Shown here: positions 12,012 to 24,100 of the stretch, one piece after another
How the letters are laid out: each line of letters opens with the position of its first letter
Numbering within the stretch: position 1 is the first letter of the stretch
Program-made: the position numbers and the translations under genes
Origin: Dromiciops gliroides
Taxonomy: Eukaryota; Chordata; Mammalia; Microbiotheria; Microbiotheriidae
Assembly (NCBI RefSeq): GCF_019393635.1
Contig: NC_057862.1
Span: 675,668,314 to 675,732,313 of the forward strand
Direction of reading: 5' to 3'
DNA length: 64,000 nucleotides
Notes under the pieces: generated by a model
Seen by the model: only the letters and a program-made list of their open reading frames with translations
The model's database searches: none
Told to the model about the DNA's origin: nothing

Positions 12012-12396
12012 AATGTTATTGTTTTGTCTTATTTTTCTACTTTTCTTCACAGCCCACAGAATGTTATTTCATACATAGTAATCCATTATTATTTTCATTT
12101 ATTCATTAAGCCAAGGGGTCCATAAGGATTTGGAGTTTGTTTCCCTCATTGGACCATGAAACCCCTAAGATAGCTTTTGTCTTCTTCATTTGAATTCAGT
12201 TGACATTTACAAATGTGGATGGCACTGTGCCAGTCCCCATTCTGGGGAACAACACCTGAAGGGGATTAGACTCTGAGGTTTCCTGCCCTAACCACAGTCT
12301 CTATTTCCCTTCTATTCACCTACCAGAATTAGATAGCTTCTGCCTGGTGACAAATGTTCTGGTTTGCACTGACAGGAGGACAGGGTCTGGGAATCA

Positions 12397-12450
12397 CCAA
12401 TACCTGTTTGAGCGTGGATGAGGAATAGGGAAACATTGTATATATAAATA
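12397..12450 (+). promoter_or_regulatory. Candidate core promoter of the class I-like gene
   Basis: A CCAAT pentamer at 12397-12401 and a TATA-like 'tatataaata' at 12441-12450 lie 114 and 70 bp upstream of the ATG at 12511. If transcription starts about 30 bp past the TATA-like box, the 5' UTR would be roughly 35-40 nt, usual for class I genes. In the broken unit B gene the same positions read ACAAT and 'gtatatgtac', so both motifs are damaged there. No convincing SXY module was recognised by eye. Inferred only. Confidence 0.45.
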
Positions 12451-12510
12451 TACCTGGATGCTGCTTCTCCTAACTCCTGCCGAGACAAAGAAGCTTTCTT
12501 AGAAATAGAA

Positions 12511-12595
12511 ATGGAGAATCAAAGGAAGAGAAGAGAATCATTAACATATTGGCTGCTGGTGCTAGGTGTGTTTGCTTTGAATGAGCTAAAAGCAG
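12511..12595 (+). CDS. Exon 1: leader peptide
   Basis: The 85-nt exon gives 28 residues plus one base. A basic start ([10 protein letters not shown]) is followed by the hydrophobic '[13 protein letters not shown]', then 'NELKA' at the likely cleavage zone. It ends at a gtaag donor. The start codon is supported by the unit B copy, which has the same ATG and a similar peptide. Confidence 0.85.
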
Positions 12596-14702
12596 GTAAG
12601 TCTAAGGGAATGAAGGAAGAAGGACTGAGAAAATGAGATTGGGGTCTCATGAGGGAGAGAGAGTCCTTGTGCCCAGGGAGTGCTTGTCAGATGGGGACAT
12701 AAGATAAGGAGAGAAGACACAGACATATAAGTAGATGGATAAAAACAAAATCCAAACCTTCTGAACACATATTTGGATATTTCTTAAGTGGCATAAACCA
12801 AGTAGAGTTAATTAGAAAAATCTTTCCTAAAAACAATAGTGAGCTTCCTGGAATGTACAGGAAGTAGGAAAGCCAGATTTGGGAGAGGCATTAAAAATAA
12901 CAAAAGAGAAAAAATAAGGAGATATTTACAACCTTTAGTGACAATCTAGAACAGGGCTTCTTCTTTTTTTTTTTTTAGTGAGGCAATTGGGGTTAAGTGA
13001 CTTGCCCAGTGTCACACAGCTTGTAAATGTTAAGTGTCTGAGGCCGGATTTGAACTCAGGTACTCCTGACTACAGGGCAGGTGCTTTATCCACTGTGCCA
13101 CCTAGCCGCCCCCTAGAGCGGGGCTTCTTAAATTTTTTCCACTCACAAACCATTTTCACCTGAGAAATTTTTATGTGACCTTAGGTACCTATGTATATAA
13201 AACAGGTATACAGAAACCTTTTACTGTTGCCAATTTTTTTGCAACCCCTGTATTTAGTTATACAACCCCATGTGGGTTTGCAAGTCATAGTTTAAGAAGC
13301 TAGGGTCTAGAGGGCAAAAATGTTAAGGGTTGTTGACTGGAACCTCAGCTCTCTACCTATTTTTATTATTTTTAAAAGTTTTGTATCTCTTTGTGCAGAG
13401 GCAACTGTTGGCTCAGTTTTCAAAGTCCTGGGCTTAGAGTTAAGAAGACTTGAGTTCAAATCTGGTCTCAGATACTTATTAGTTGAATGACCCTGGGCAA
13501 ATTCTTGATTTGGCTCAGTTTCCTTAACTGTAAAATGGGGATAATCATAGTGTTTACCTCAGAGTTCTTGTGAGGATCAAATGAGATAATATCTGTAAAA
13601 AGTGCTTGACATATAGTAGGTGCTCCATAAATGCTGATTACCTTCCTCCTTCACCATTTTATTATCACTTTTTATATCACTTTTGACCCTAAGATATCTC
13701 AAGTGATTAATCAAGGGAGGCCAGAAGGAAGTGTTTCTCTTGGGCCAGGGAGAAGTATGTGGTAATGTCTTCTGAGGACAAGACTGGTATGCTTCTTTAG
13801 AGTTAGTGAGGAATTAAACACATCTGCATTGGTTTCTGGATTGTGGAGGAGGCTGGCAGGGAACTAGATCCATAATAATGGGAAGCATGTGGGAGATAGG
13901 GAGGGATTTATTGGAAATAGGAACAATTCTGGATTTGCTGTGTCTTCCAGGTTCAGCTCTGAGGTCCATCATTTTTTACTGTGATTGGGCTCCTCCTTCC
14001 TGAAGGCTCAACCCAGCCTGAAACACTCAGATACTAGGTAAAGAGAAACAGTAGGCAACTGGAAGATCTACATAATAGCCCTGGAATGTGACTGAGGTCT
14101 TTCAAAGTTTGTGGCATCATAAAATGAATCAGGAGGCTGCCCCTTTCATAACTAGTTCTATGACTGTGTGGCCCTTAGGAAATAGAGGCCAACTAAAGAA
14201 GGTAGAAATACCAATACACAACTTTAGTTCAGCAACAGTACTGTAGGTCAGAAGAAAACTGTCATATTCTTGGTTATCCCAAATATATACCATCCCTACA
14301 CATCCCATTTTAGAAGTGTGCATTTTTCTCTATTAATTTACATTTGATTTAATTTTACCCCCTGCCATAGCCTATTTATTTCACATTGGATTCCAACTAC
14401 CATTCAGGGTCATATTATCTTGAATAAGAATCCCATCTGTACTTAGTATAGGTATAAGTGGATTTTTTCTTAAATTGATAAAAAGCATCTATCTAAGACC
14501 ATCAGCAAGCATTATTTGTAATGGGGATAAACTAGAAGCCTTCCCAGTAAGATCAGATATGAAACAAGAATGCCCACTGTCACCAATCTTATTCAATATT
14601 CTATTGGAAATCCTAGAAATAACAAGGAGGAAAAAGTAATAGAAGGAATCAGTGAGACTTACTAGCTATGTGACCCTGGGCAAGTGACTTAACCCCAAGT
14701 GT

Positions 14703-14743
<41 letters not shown>

Positions 14744-17700
14744 TCAGAATAGAGAATGAGGCGATAAACTGTCTCTTTTTGTAGATGATATGATGATATA
14801 CTTGGAAGATCCCAAAGACTCATCTAAAAAGTTAGTTGAAACAATAATTTTAGCAAAGTAGTAGGATAAAAAAGTAAACCATATAAATCATTAGCATTCC
14901 TATATGGCAGAAACAAAATTCTGTAAGAGGAGATAGTAAAAAAAAAAAAAAAGAGGAGATAGTAAAAGATTCTCCATTTAATAAACTCTAGATAATATAA
15001 AATACCTGGAAGTACACCAGCCAGAACAAACCCAGAAATTATATAAACAAATTTATAGAAAACTTTTTATACAAATAAAATCAGATTTTTAAAAATTGGA
15101 GAAATATTGCTTATAGGTAGGCAGAGCCAATATAATACACATGAAAAGCTTACTTAAACTAATTTATATATTCAATGCCATCCCAATTAAATTACCAAAA
15201 AATATTTTACTGAATTAGAAGAAATAAAAACAAAATTCATGTGGAAGAACAAAAATTCAAGAAGATCAAAGGAAATAATGAAAAAAATGTAAAGGAAAGA
15301 AGTTTAGCAGTACTAGATCTTAAGTTATATTATAAACCAGTAATTAGAAAAACTGTCTGGTATTGGCTAAAAAATAAATAGGTAGATCAACGAAATAGAG
15401 TAGACATGCAATTTATGACAGCGAATAAACATAATGACCTTTTATTTTACAATTGTAAAGACAAAATTTGGGATAAGAATTTATTATTTGGTAAAAATTG
15501 TTGGAAAAACTGGGAGACAGTATGGCATAAATTGGGCATAAACCAATATCTTGCACCATTTACCAAGATAAGGTTGAAATGGGTATATCACTATATATAG
15601 AGAGATTTCAAGAAAATTAGAACGTGTAACATTAATTATCACCCGTATGGATGGGCAAACAATTTATGAATAAATAAGAGATAGAGAATAGTGTGGGGTA
15701 TGAAATGTATAATTTCAATTACATTAAATTAAAAAGGTTTTGTACAAATAAAAAAAAATGTAGTCCAGATCAGAAGGAAAGGAGAAAATTGGGCAAAAAA
15801 TTTATAAACAGCTTCTCAGATAAAGGTCTCATATCACAAATATATAACGAACTTTGTCAAATCAATAAGAATGCTAGTCATTCCCCAACTGATAAATGGT
15901 CAAGGAATATGAATAGTTTTCTTATGAAGAAATCAAAATAATTTATAGTGATATGAAAAATGCTCTAAATCATTATTTAATAGAGAAATGTGAATCAAAC
16001 ACCTTGAGCTATCACTTTACAACTATCAGATTGTCTAAAATGATTGACAGGGAAAACAAAAAACATTGGAGGGGATGTGGAAAATTGGGATATTAATTTA
16101 TTATTTGCAGAATTATGAACTGATCCAACCATTTTGGAGAGCAATCTGGAATTATGCCCAAAGAGTTATTAAATTACCTATACCCTTTGACTGAGAAACA
16201 TCACTATAAGGTCCATTTCCAAAGGTAATTGGGGGAAAATGAAAAGAATCTAGATGTCCTAAAATGTTTATAGCAGCTCTCCTTGTAGTGGCAAAGAATT
16301 GGAAATTACAGAATGCTTGTCAATTGGGGAATGGCTGACCAAGTCGTGGTATGTGATTATGAATACTACTGTGCTATACTGAGCTCAATGATCTAAGAAA
16401 AACTTTGAGAGACACACAAAATAATGAAGAGTAAAATGAGCAGAACCCAGGAATGTTATATACAGTAACAACAGTATTGGTTTTTTTGTTTGTTTGTTTG
16501 TTTTGCAGGGCAATGGGGGTTAAGTGACTTGCCCAGGGTCACACAGCTAGTAAGTGTCAAGTGTCTGAGGCCAGATTTGAACTTAATACTCCTCAATCCA
16601 GGGCTGGTGCTTTATCCACTGCACCACCTAGCTGCCCCAACAATATTGTTTTAAGAATGACTTTGAATGAATAAGTTATTTTGACATTACACATACCCAA
16701 ATTAACTATATGAAGAAAGATGTTATCTTCATCCAGAGAAAGAGTTGATGAATAGAAGTATGTATAGAATACTTTTACATATAAATACCCATTTGTATCT
16801 GATGGTGGCTATCTCTAGGGCAGGGAGGGAGGGAAGAAAACATTTAATTGATAACTTTGTTATATATTTGTCATGGGGAAAATGGGGTAGGGGTTGGGGT
16901 TATGTATTCTTTAAATAATTACACCCTCTTGCACGCAAAAGCAGTTAGAATAAGATGGTAGTTTATTTCAGGGCTGAGGAAGGGATGGGAAGGGAAGGGA
17001 AACCAAGAGAAATCTTTGGACTTCTCATGGGGAGAAAGGCATAGAGCATGGCTCTGAGATACCAATCTCCTCAAGCAGGAGACTGGCAGGTACTTTTATA
17101 GAGGACTGATGGGGGTGACCATCTGACTATGGAAAATTCCTTTAGTGAAGGAGGACCATCCCCCACTGGTGGTAGCTGGGGGAATTGGGTGAGGGGTGGA
17201 GGACCATCCCCCATTGGTGGTGTCTGGAGGAGTTGGGTGAGGGGTGGCTGCAGATCTCCCAAGCCATCTCTTCAGGACACAAAGGAAGTGGCCACACCTA
17301 ATTTTATCGCCCCAGGGTTGAGGGAGACTAGAATGAAGGGTGGGGGTCTTGGAGCTAGCTCAGTCCAAACTGGTTCCATTTATCAAGAAGAAGATTACTT
17401 GATGTGCCCCAGAGAACTTCTGGGGTACTCTGGGCCCACAACATATTTAAAAGGACTAGCAAGTTGTACACAGTAGATTTGCATGAAATCATCTTTTTAT
17501 TATATTATGTTATGGATATGCTTGTTTGTCAAAAATTAAGTGAATCTAAAAAATAAAATCAAAAGAAGGAAAGTAGTTTAACAAAAATAAATGGCACATT
17601 GTCCTTGTCTAAGAGTATATCTAAAACCCCTAGTTCCCTCCTCTGCAAAGAGGTTGGGGAAGTATTATTCTTTCTCCTCTCTTCTTATATATATTAGCAT

Positions 17701-18121
17701 GACACAATGTTCAATTTTATTTACATTTTTTTCTCTTTACATTGTTGTAGTTATTGTCTACATTGCTTTTCTGGTCCTCCTTACTTCACTCAGTATTAAT
17801 TAATTTAAGTCCTCCCAAGCTTCTCTGAATACTTCACATTCATCATTTCCTAATAGCATAATAATATTCCATTCATTCATGTATCACAAGATGTTGAGCT
17901 ATTTCCTCCATCATGGAACCCCATTCCTTTTAAAACAATTTCCCCTGTAGAATCCTAGTCTATGGAATCCTACCTATCCTCTCAGCTCATTCAAATAAAT
18001 CCTCCCAAAACTTAGTTACTTGCCAGATGTTACCTGATATTCCTCTTATCTCTCATGAAACTTGAGATGGCCATAATACCTTTCTTTCAGGGTTCTAGCA
18101 CCTCTGCTTCAGCAACCCATG

Positions 18122-18170
<49 letters not shown>

Positions 18171-21100
18171 GGTGAGGCAACTGGGGTTAAGTGACTTGCT
18201 TAGGGTCACACAGCTAGTAATTGTTAAATGTCTGAGGCCAGATTTGAACTCAGGTCCTCCTGAATCTAGGGCCAGTGCTCTATCCACTGCACCACCTAGC
18301 TGCCCCAACCCTTGCCTCTTTAATGATGAAAATCAGATATGTAATAACATTTCAACCTATGAGACATGAAATCATCAGTAGGGCCATTAGATTATTTCTT
18401 AGCAGCATTGCTAAGTGATGAGTCATATATGGCTGAAAGCAACTGGGGGATCTTCATTCTCTGAGTTCCACAAGAATCAATAAAAACAGTTTTGTACATG
18501 CCTGTAGGGCTCTGAGCTAAAAAGGGTCCTAAAATATATTAAGTCATAGGGCCAGAGGGCTTGGAATAGGAGGAATCTAAGTGATGTGGAGATATTGAAC
18601 TCAAGTAACAATGGATCCCTGAGGGTCACAATTGACTTAGAAAACCACAGATTAACATTGTGTATGCTGTATTTTATTGTTATTTATTGTGTTAAACATT
18701 TCTCAATTACATTTTTAAAGTATTTTATTATTTTCCAGTTACATATAAGGATAGTTTTCAACATTTGTTTTCACAGGATTTTTAGTTCCTGATTTTTCTC
18801 CCACCATCCGTTCCCTCTCTCCTCCCCAAGACAGAAAGCAGTCTGATATGGGTAGTATGTGTACAATCACATTAAACATATTTATACATTAGTCATCTTG
18901 TGAAAGAAGAATCAGTGAACAAGGAAAAAAACCTCAAAAAAGAAGAAAAAAACAGTCCAAAAGTAGAAACAGTATGGTTCAATCTGCATTCATAATTCAC
19001 AGTTCTTTTTTCTGGATGTTAAGAACCTTTTCTATCATGAGTTCTTTGAAACTGTTTTGGTTCATTGCACTACTGAGAAGAGCTAAGTCTATCACCATTT
19101 TCATCACACAATGTTGCTGTTATTGTGTACAATGTTCTCCTGGTTCTGCTCCTCTCAGTCAGCCTCAGTTCATGTAAGTCTTTTCAGGTTTCTCTGAACT
19201 CCTGCTCATCGTTTCTTATAGCACAATAGTATTCCATTACATTCATATACCATAACTTGTTTAGCCATTCCCCTATTGATGGGCATTCCCTCAATTTCCA
19301 ATCCTTTGCCACCACAAAGAGAGCTGTTATAAATATTTTTGTACATGTGGGTCCTTTTCCCTTTTCTATGGTCTCTTTGGGATACAGAACTATCAGTAGT
19401 ACCACTGGGTCAAAGGGTATGAACAGGCCCATAGCTCTTTGAGCATTTGCCCTCCAGAATGGTTGGATCAGTTCACAGCTCCACCAACAATGCATTAGTG
19501 TTCCAATTTTTCCACAGCTTCTCCAACATTTATTATTTTCCTTTTTTTTTTTTGTCATATTAGCCAATCTGATAGATGTGAGGTGGTACCTCAAAGTTGT
19601 CTTAATTTGCATTTCTCTGCTCAATAGTGATTTAGAGCACTTTTTCATATGGCAATAGATAGTTTTGACTTCTTCATCAGAAAACTGCCTTTGACCATTT
19701 CTCAATTGGGGAATGACTTGGATTCTTATAAATTTGATTTAGTTCTCTATATATTTTAGAAATGAGGCCTTTATCAGAAATGCTGACTGTAAAAATTGTT
19801 TCCCAGTTTTCTGACTCCCTTCTAATTTTAGCTGCATTGCTTCTGTTTGTACAAAAAACTTTTTAATTTAATGTAATCAAAGTCTTTCATCTTGCATTTC
19901 ATAATATTCTCTATTTCTTGTTTGGACAGAAATTGTTTTCCTCTCCATAGATCTGAGAGGTAAACTATTCTTTGCTCTCCTAATTTATCTATGGTATCAC
20001 CCTTTATGTCTAAATCTTGCTGCCATTTTGACCTTATTTTTGTATAAGGTGTAAGATGTTGATCTATACCTAGTTTCTGCCATACTATCTTCCAGTTTTC
20101 CCAGAAGTTTTTGTCAAATACTGAGTTCCTATCCCAGAAGGTGCAGTCTTTTGGTTTATCAAACAGTAGATTACTATAGTCATTTACTACCGTGTCTCCT
20201 GTGACTAACTTATTCCATTGATCCACCACTCTATTTCTTAATCAGTACCCAATAGTTTTGATGACTCCCACTTTATAGTATAACTTCATATTTGGTATGG
20301 CTAGCCCACCCTTCTGTGCATTTTTTTTTCATTAGCTCCCTTGATATTCTTGACTTTTCGGTTTTTCCAGATGAATTTTGTTATTATTTTTTCTAACTCT
20401 GTAAAATCATTTTTGGTAGTCTGATTGGTATGACACTGAACAGGTAAATAATTTAGGTAGAATTGTCATTTTTATTATATTAGCTTGGCCTATCCATGAG
20501 CAATTGATATTTTTCCAATTACATAGATCTGATTTTGTTTTTGTGAAAAGTGTTTTGTAATTGTGTTCATAGAGTTCCTAAGTTTGTCTGGGCAGGTAGA
20601 CCCCCAAGTATTTTATTATGTTTACCATTACTTTAAATGTAATTTCTCTTTCTATCTCTTGCTGCTGAGCTTTGTTGGTCATGTATAGAAATGCTGATGA
20701 TTTATGTGGGTTTATTTTATATCCTGCAACTTTGCTAAAGTTGTAAATTGTTTCAAGCAGTTTTTAGTTGATTCTTTAGGATTCTCTAAGTATACCATTA
20801 TATCATTTTCACAGAGTGAAAGTTTTGTTTCCTCCTTGCCTATTCTAAGTCCTTCAAGTCCTTTTTCTTCTCTTATAGCATGCTATAGCTAATATTTCTA
20901 GTACAGTATTAAATAATAGAGGTGTTAATGGACATCCCTGTTTCACCACTGATATTATTGGGAATGTCTCTAACTTATCTCCATTTTATATAATGCTTGT
21001 TGATGATTTTAGGTAGATACTGCTTATTATTATAAAGAAAGCTCCACCTATTCTTATTCTCTCTAGTGCTTTTAATAGGAATGAGTGTTGTATTTTGTCA

Positions 21101-24100
21101 AACACATTCTCTGCATCTATTGAGATAATCATATGATTTTGGTTAGTTTTGTTATTGATGTGGTTAGTTATATTAATAGCTTTTCTAATGTTTAACGAGC
21201 CTTGCATTCCGGGTCATAGTGTATTATCCTGGTGATCACTTGCTGTAATCTCCTTGCTAATATTTTATTTAAGATTTTGCATTGATATTCATTAGGGAAA
21301 TTGGTCTGTAATTTTCTTTCTCTGTTTTGGCTTTGCCTGGTTCAGGTATCACCACTATATCTGTGTCATAAAAGGAACTTGGTAGAACTCCTTCTTCACC
21401 TATTTTTCCAAATAGTTTGTATAGTATTGGAATTAATTGTTCTTTAAATGTTTGGTAGCATTCACTTGTAAACCCATCTGGCCCTGGAGATTTTTTCTTA
21501 GGGAGTTTATTTGTTCCATTTCTTTTTCTAAAAGGGGCCTATTTAAGGATTTTATTTCTTATTCAGTTAACCTGTGCAATTTGTATTTGTGTAAATATTA
21601 GATTGTCAAATTTATTGGCATGCAGTTGGGCAAAATAGCTCCCAATTATGGTTTCAATTTCCACTTCATTGGTGGTACTTTAATTTTTGATACTGGTAAT
21701 TTGGCTTTCTTCTTTCATTTTTTAAATCAAATGGACCAAAAGTTTATCTATTTTATTGTCTTTTTTGTAAAACCAGGTCTTAGTTTTATTGATTAATTCT
21801 ATAGTTTTCTTGCTTTCACTTTTATTAACTTCTCCTTTGATTTTCAGGATTTCTAATCTAGTATTTAATTGGGGATTTTAAATTTGTTCTTTTTCTAGCT
21901 TTTTCAGTTGCATGCCCAATTTATTGATCTCTTTTTCTTTTTTATTCATGTAAGCATTTAGAGCTATAAAATTTCCCCTAAACACTGTTTTGGCTGCATT
22001 CCATAGGTTTCGTATGTTGCCTCATTATTGTCATTCTCTTGGATGAAGTTATTGATTGTTTCTATGATTTGTTGTTTGATCCACTCATTCTTTACAATTA
22101 GATTATTTAGTTTCCAATTAATTTTCCATCTACCTTTCCATGGCTCTTTATTACATGTAATTTTTATTGCATCATGGTCTGAGAAGGATTCATTTACTAT
22201 TTATGTCTTTCTACATTTGACTATAAGGTTTTTGTGCCCTAATACATGGTCAATTTTTTAGTATGTGCCATATACCATGGAGAAAAAGGCATATTTGTTT
22301 CTATCCCCATTCAGTTTTCTCCAGATATCTATCATATCTAACTTTTCTAATATTCTATTCACCTTTTTAACTTCTTTCTTATTTATTTTGTGGTTAGATT
22401 TATCTAATTCTGAGAGAGAAAGATTCAGATCCCCCACTAGTATTGTTTTACTGTCTATTTCCTCTTGTAACTCATTTAACTTCTCCCCTAAGAATTTGGA
22501 TGCTATACCACTTGGTGCATACATGTTTAGTATTGATATTACTTCATTATCTATAGTACCTTTTAGCAAGATGTAGTTTCCTTCTGTGAGGGTGGAAATT
22601 TAATATACAGAGTGTTAATTCAGTGACTCACTGAAGTATTGGGGTCCTGGGAATAATGAGGGACCTTTAGGTTCAAAGCTCTAGATATTTTAGAGAAATA
22701 GTTGTAAGCTTATGAGATGTATGGAAGAATCACTAATGAAACATGCCCTTGTTTCTCTTTTCAGAGGAAAAAAAAACTAGTAAGGCACAAGAACCTACTC
22801 TTGTGGAAAAAAACCCCGAAGAACCCAAAACACTGCAAGGTATGTTAATTGAATGCCCTGAGAGTCCTGCCTGATTCTTTCCCTTTGTTTCCCCAGACTT
22901 CATTAATCTATAGCTGCAGAATGCAATATGCTAGTCTCTTGTACACCAGCATTGCTTCTCATCCTTAAATTCAATGGTGGTAGATGAGCCCAGAATGGGT
23001 GAAAATGCTGCTGTATTCTACCTGTGCCTGCTCCTTCAACACTCCCACATATATGCTTGGTTACCATTCTGTCTGCACTAACACCTCTGATATATACAAA
23101 GCCCAATCTACTCCTTGGTAAAGCAGAAGACTAGGACTGGAAAAAGTACTTATAACACCAAGAAATAATGTCTGAACCAATCTGTTAAGAGATCCATTAC
23201 CTAGCCTTGCCATGTACTCAGTACAATCCTAAGTACCAAGTCATGCTTCATGATTCTCCCCAGGGGCAATTGTCATAGTTAGCTTACTGATACAGTGAGG
23301 GGAAAAAGAGATTAGTGGGAGGACATAATGGAGTTTGGAGGACCATATATGGAAGTCTCCTTATTTTTTTCTTCTTTCTTGTCATGCAGGCCACCACATA
23401 CATGAGATGCTTTCCACTGGAGTGGGCACAAAATATTCTCTCTTCAACTTCAGCATAATTCATGCTATTGATGATGTGAAGGTATACTACTATGATAAAG
23501 AGAAGAAAACTGTTTTCGGTAAAGCATGGATCACTGAAGCACTAGGGAAAGACTACATTGAACATAAGAAGGGAATTATTGCAAACTTGGAGAAGGATTT
23601 CCAGTGGCTCCTAAAGTTCTTTATACAGAATGTCACCAAGAGTGAAAGTAAGTGAGACAAATTGAATCCACACAATCAGTTAGAAGGAACCTGGGTGGCC
23701 ATGTGTTCAATCTATTCATGAATATACCCAATAAGTGCTTGTGCTATAACATACCCAATAAGTGCTATAACATACCCAATAAGTGCTTGTCCAGCCCCTG
23801 TTTGAAAACATTCTAGAAGGATGAATTCACTATCTCCTGAAGCATCTCATTCTACCACAGTAATTGTTGTTAGGAAAAACTTAAATTTCCTTCTTTGCAA
23901 TTTTGACTCATTACTCCTTATTATGACCTCCAAACCAAAGAAATCTAATCACTCCTCAATGTAGCAGCCCTTCAAATTCTCAGACAACTATCATGTCCCT
24001 CCTCTTTCCACCAAGTCTTTTATCCAAGCATAACATGCCCAGTTCCTTCAATATCCTAGTTGACCTCTTATGGAATCTCACCAGAATATCAATAACCTTA

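Larger units (their letters stand above)
14480..16895 (+). repeat. L1 LINE, 5'-truncated, ORF2 end and 3' region
   Basis: It resembles the second half of L1 ORF2 in sense orientation, from a 'caccaatcttattcaatatt' RT region to 'gaatggctgaccaagtcgtg' near the C-terminus. Many frameshifts and stops make it inactive. It lies in intron 1. It is interrupted by a SINE tail at 14655-14704 and a SINE at 16481-16638. The 3' end may resume at 17441-17580, beyond an inserted LTR. Unit B has no counterpart. Confidence 0.85.

Noticed and set aside
17129-17476. 115-codon frame rich in Gly and Pro
   Set aside because: It lies inside an LTR and its pattern follows from the 48-bp tandem repeat.
19184-19705. 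173-codon minus-strand frame
   Set aside because: It is the C-terminal part of a dead L1 ORF2, without the rest of the protein in frame, so it is annotated as repeat.
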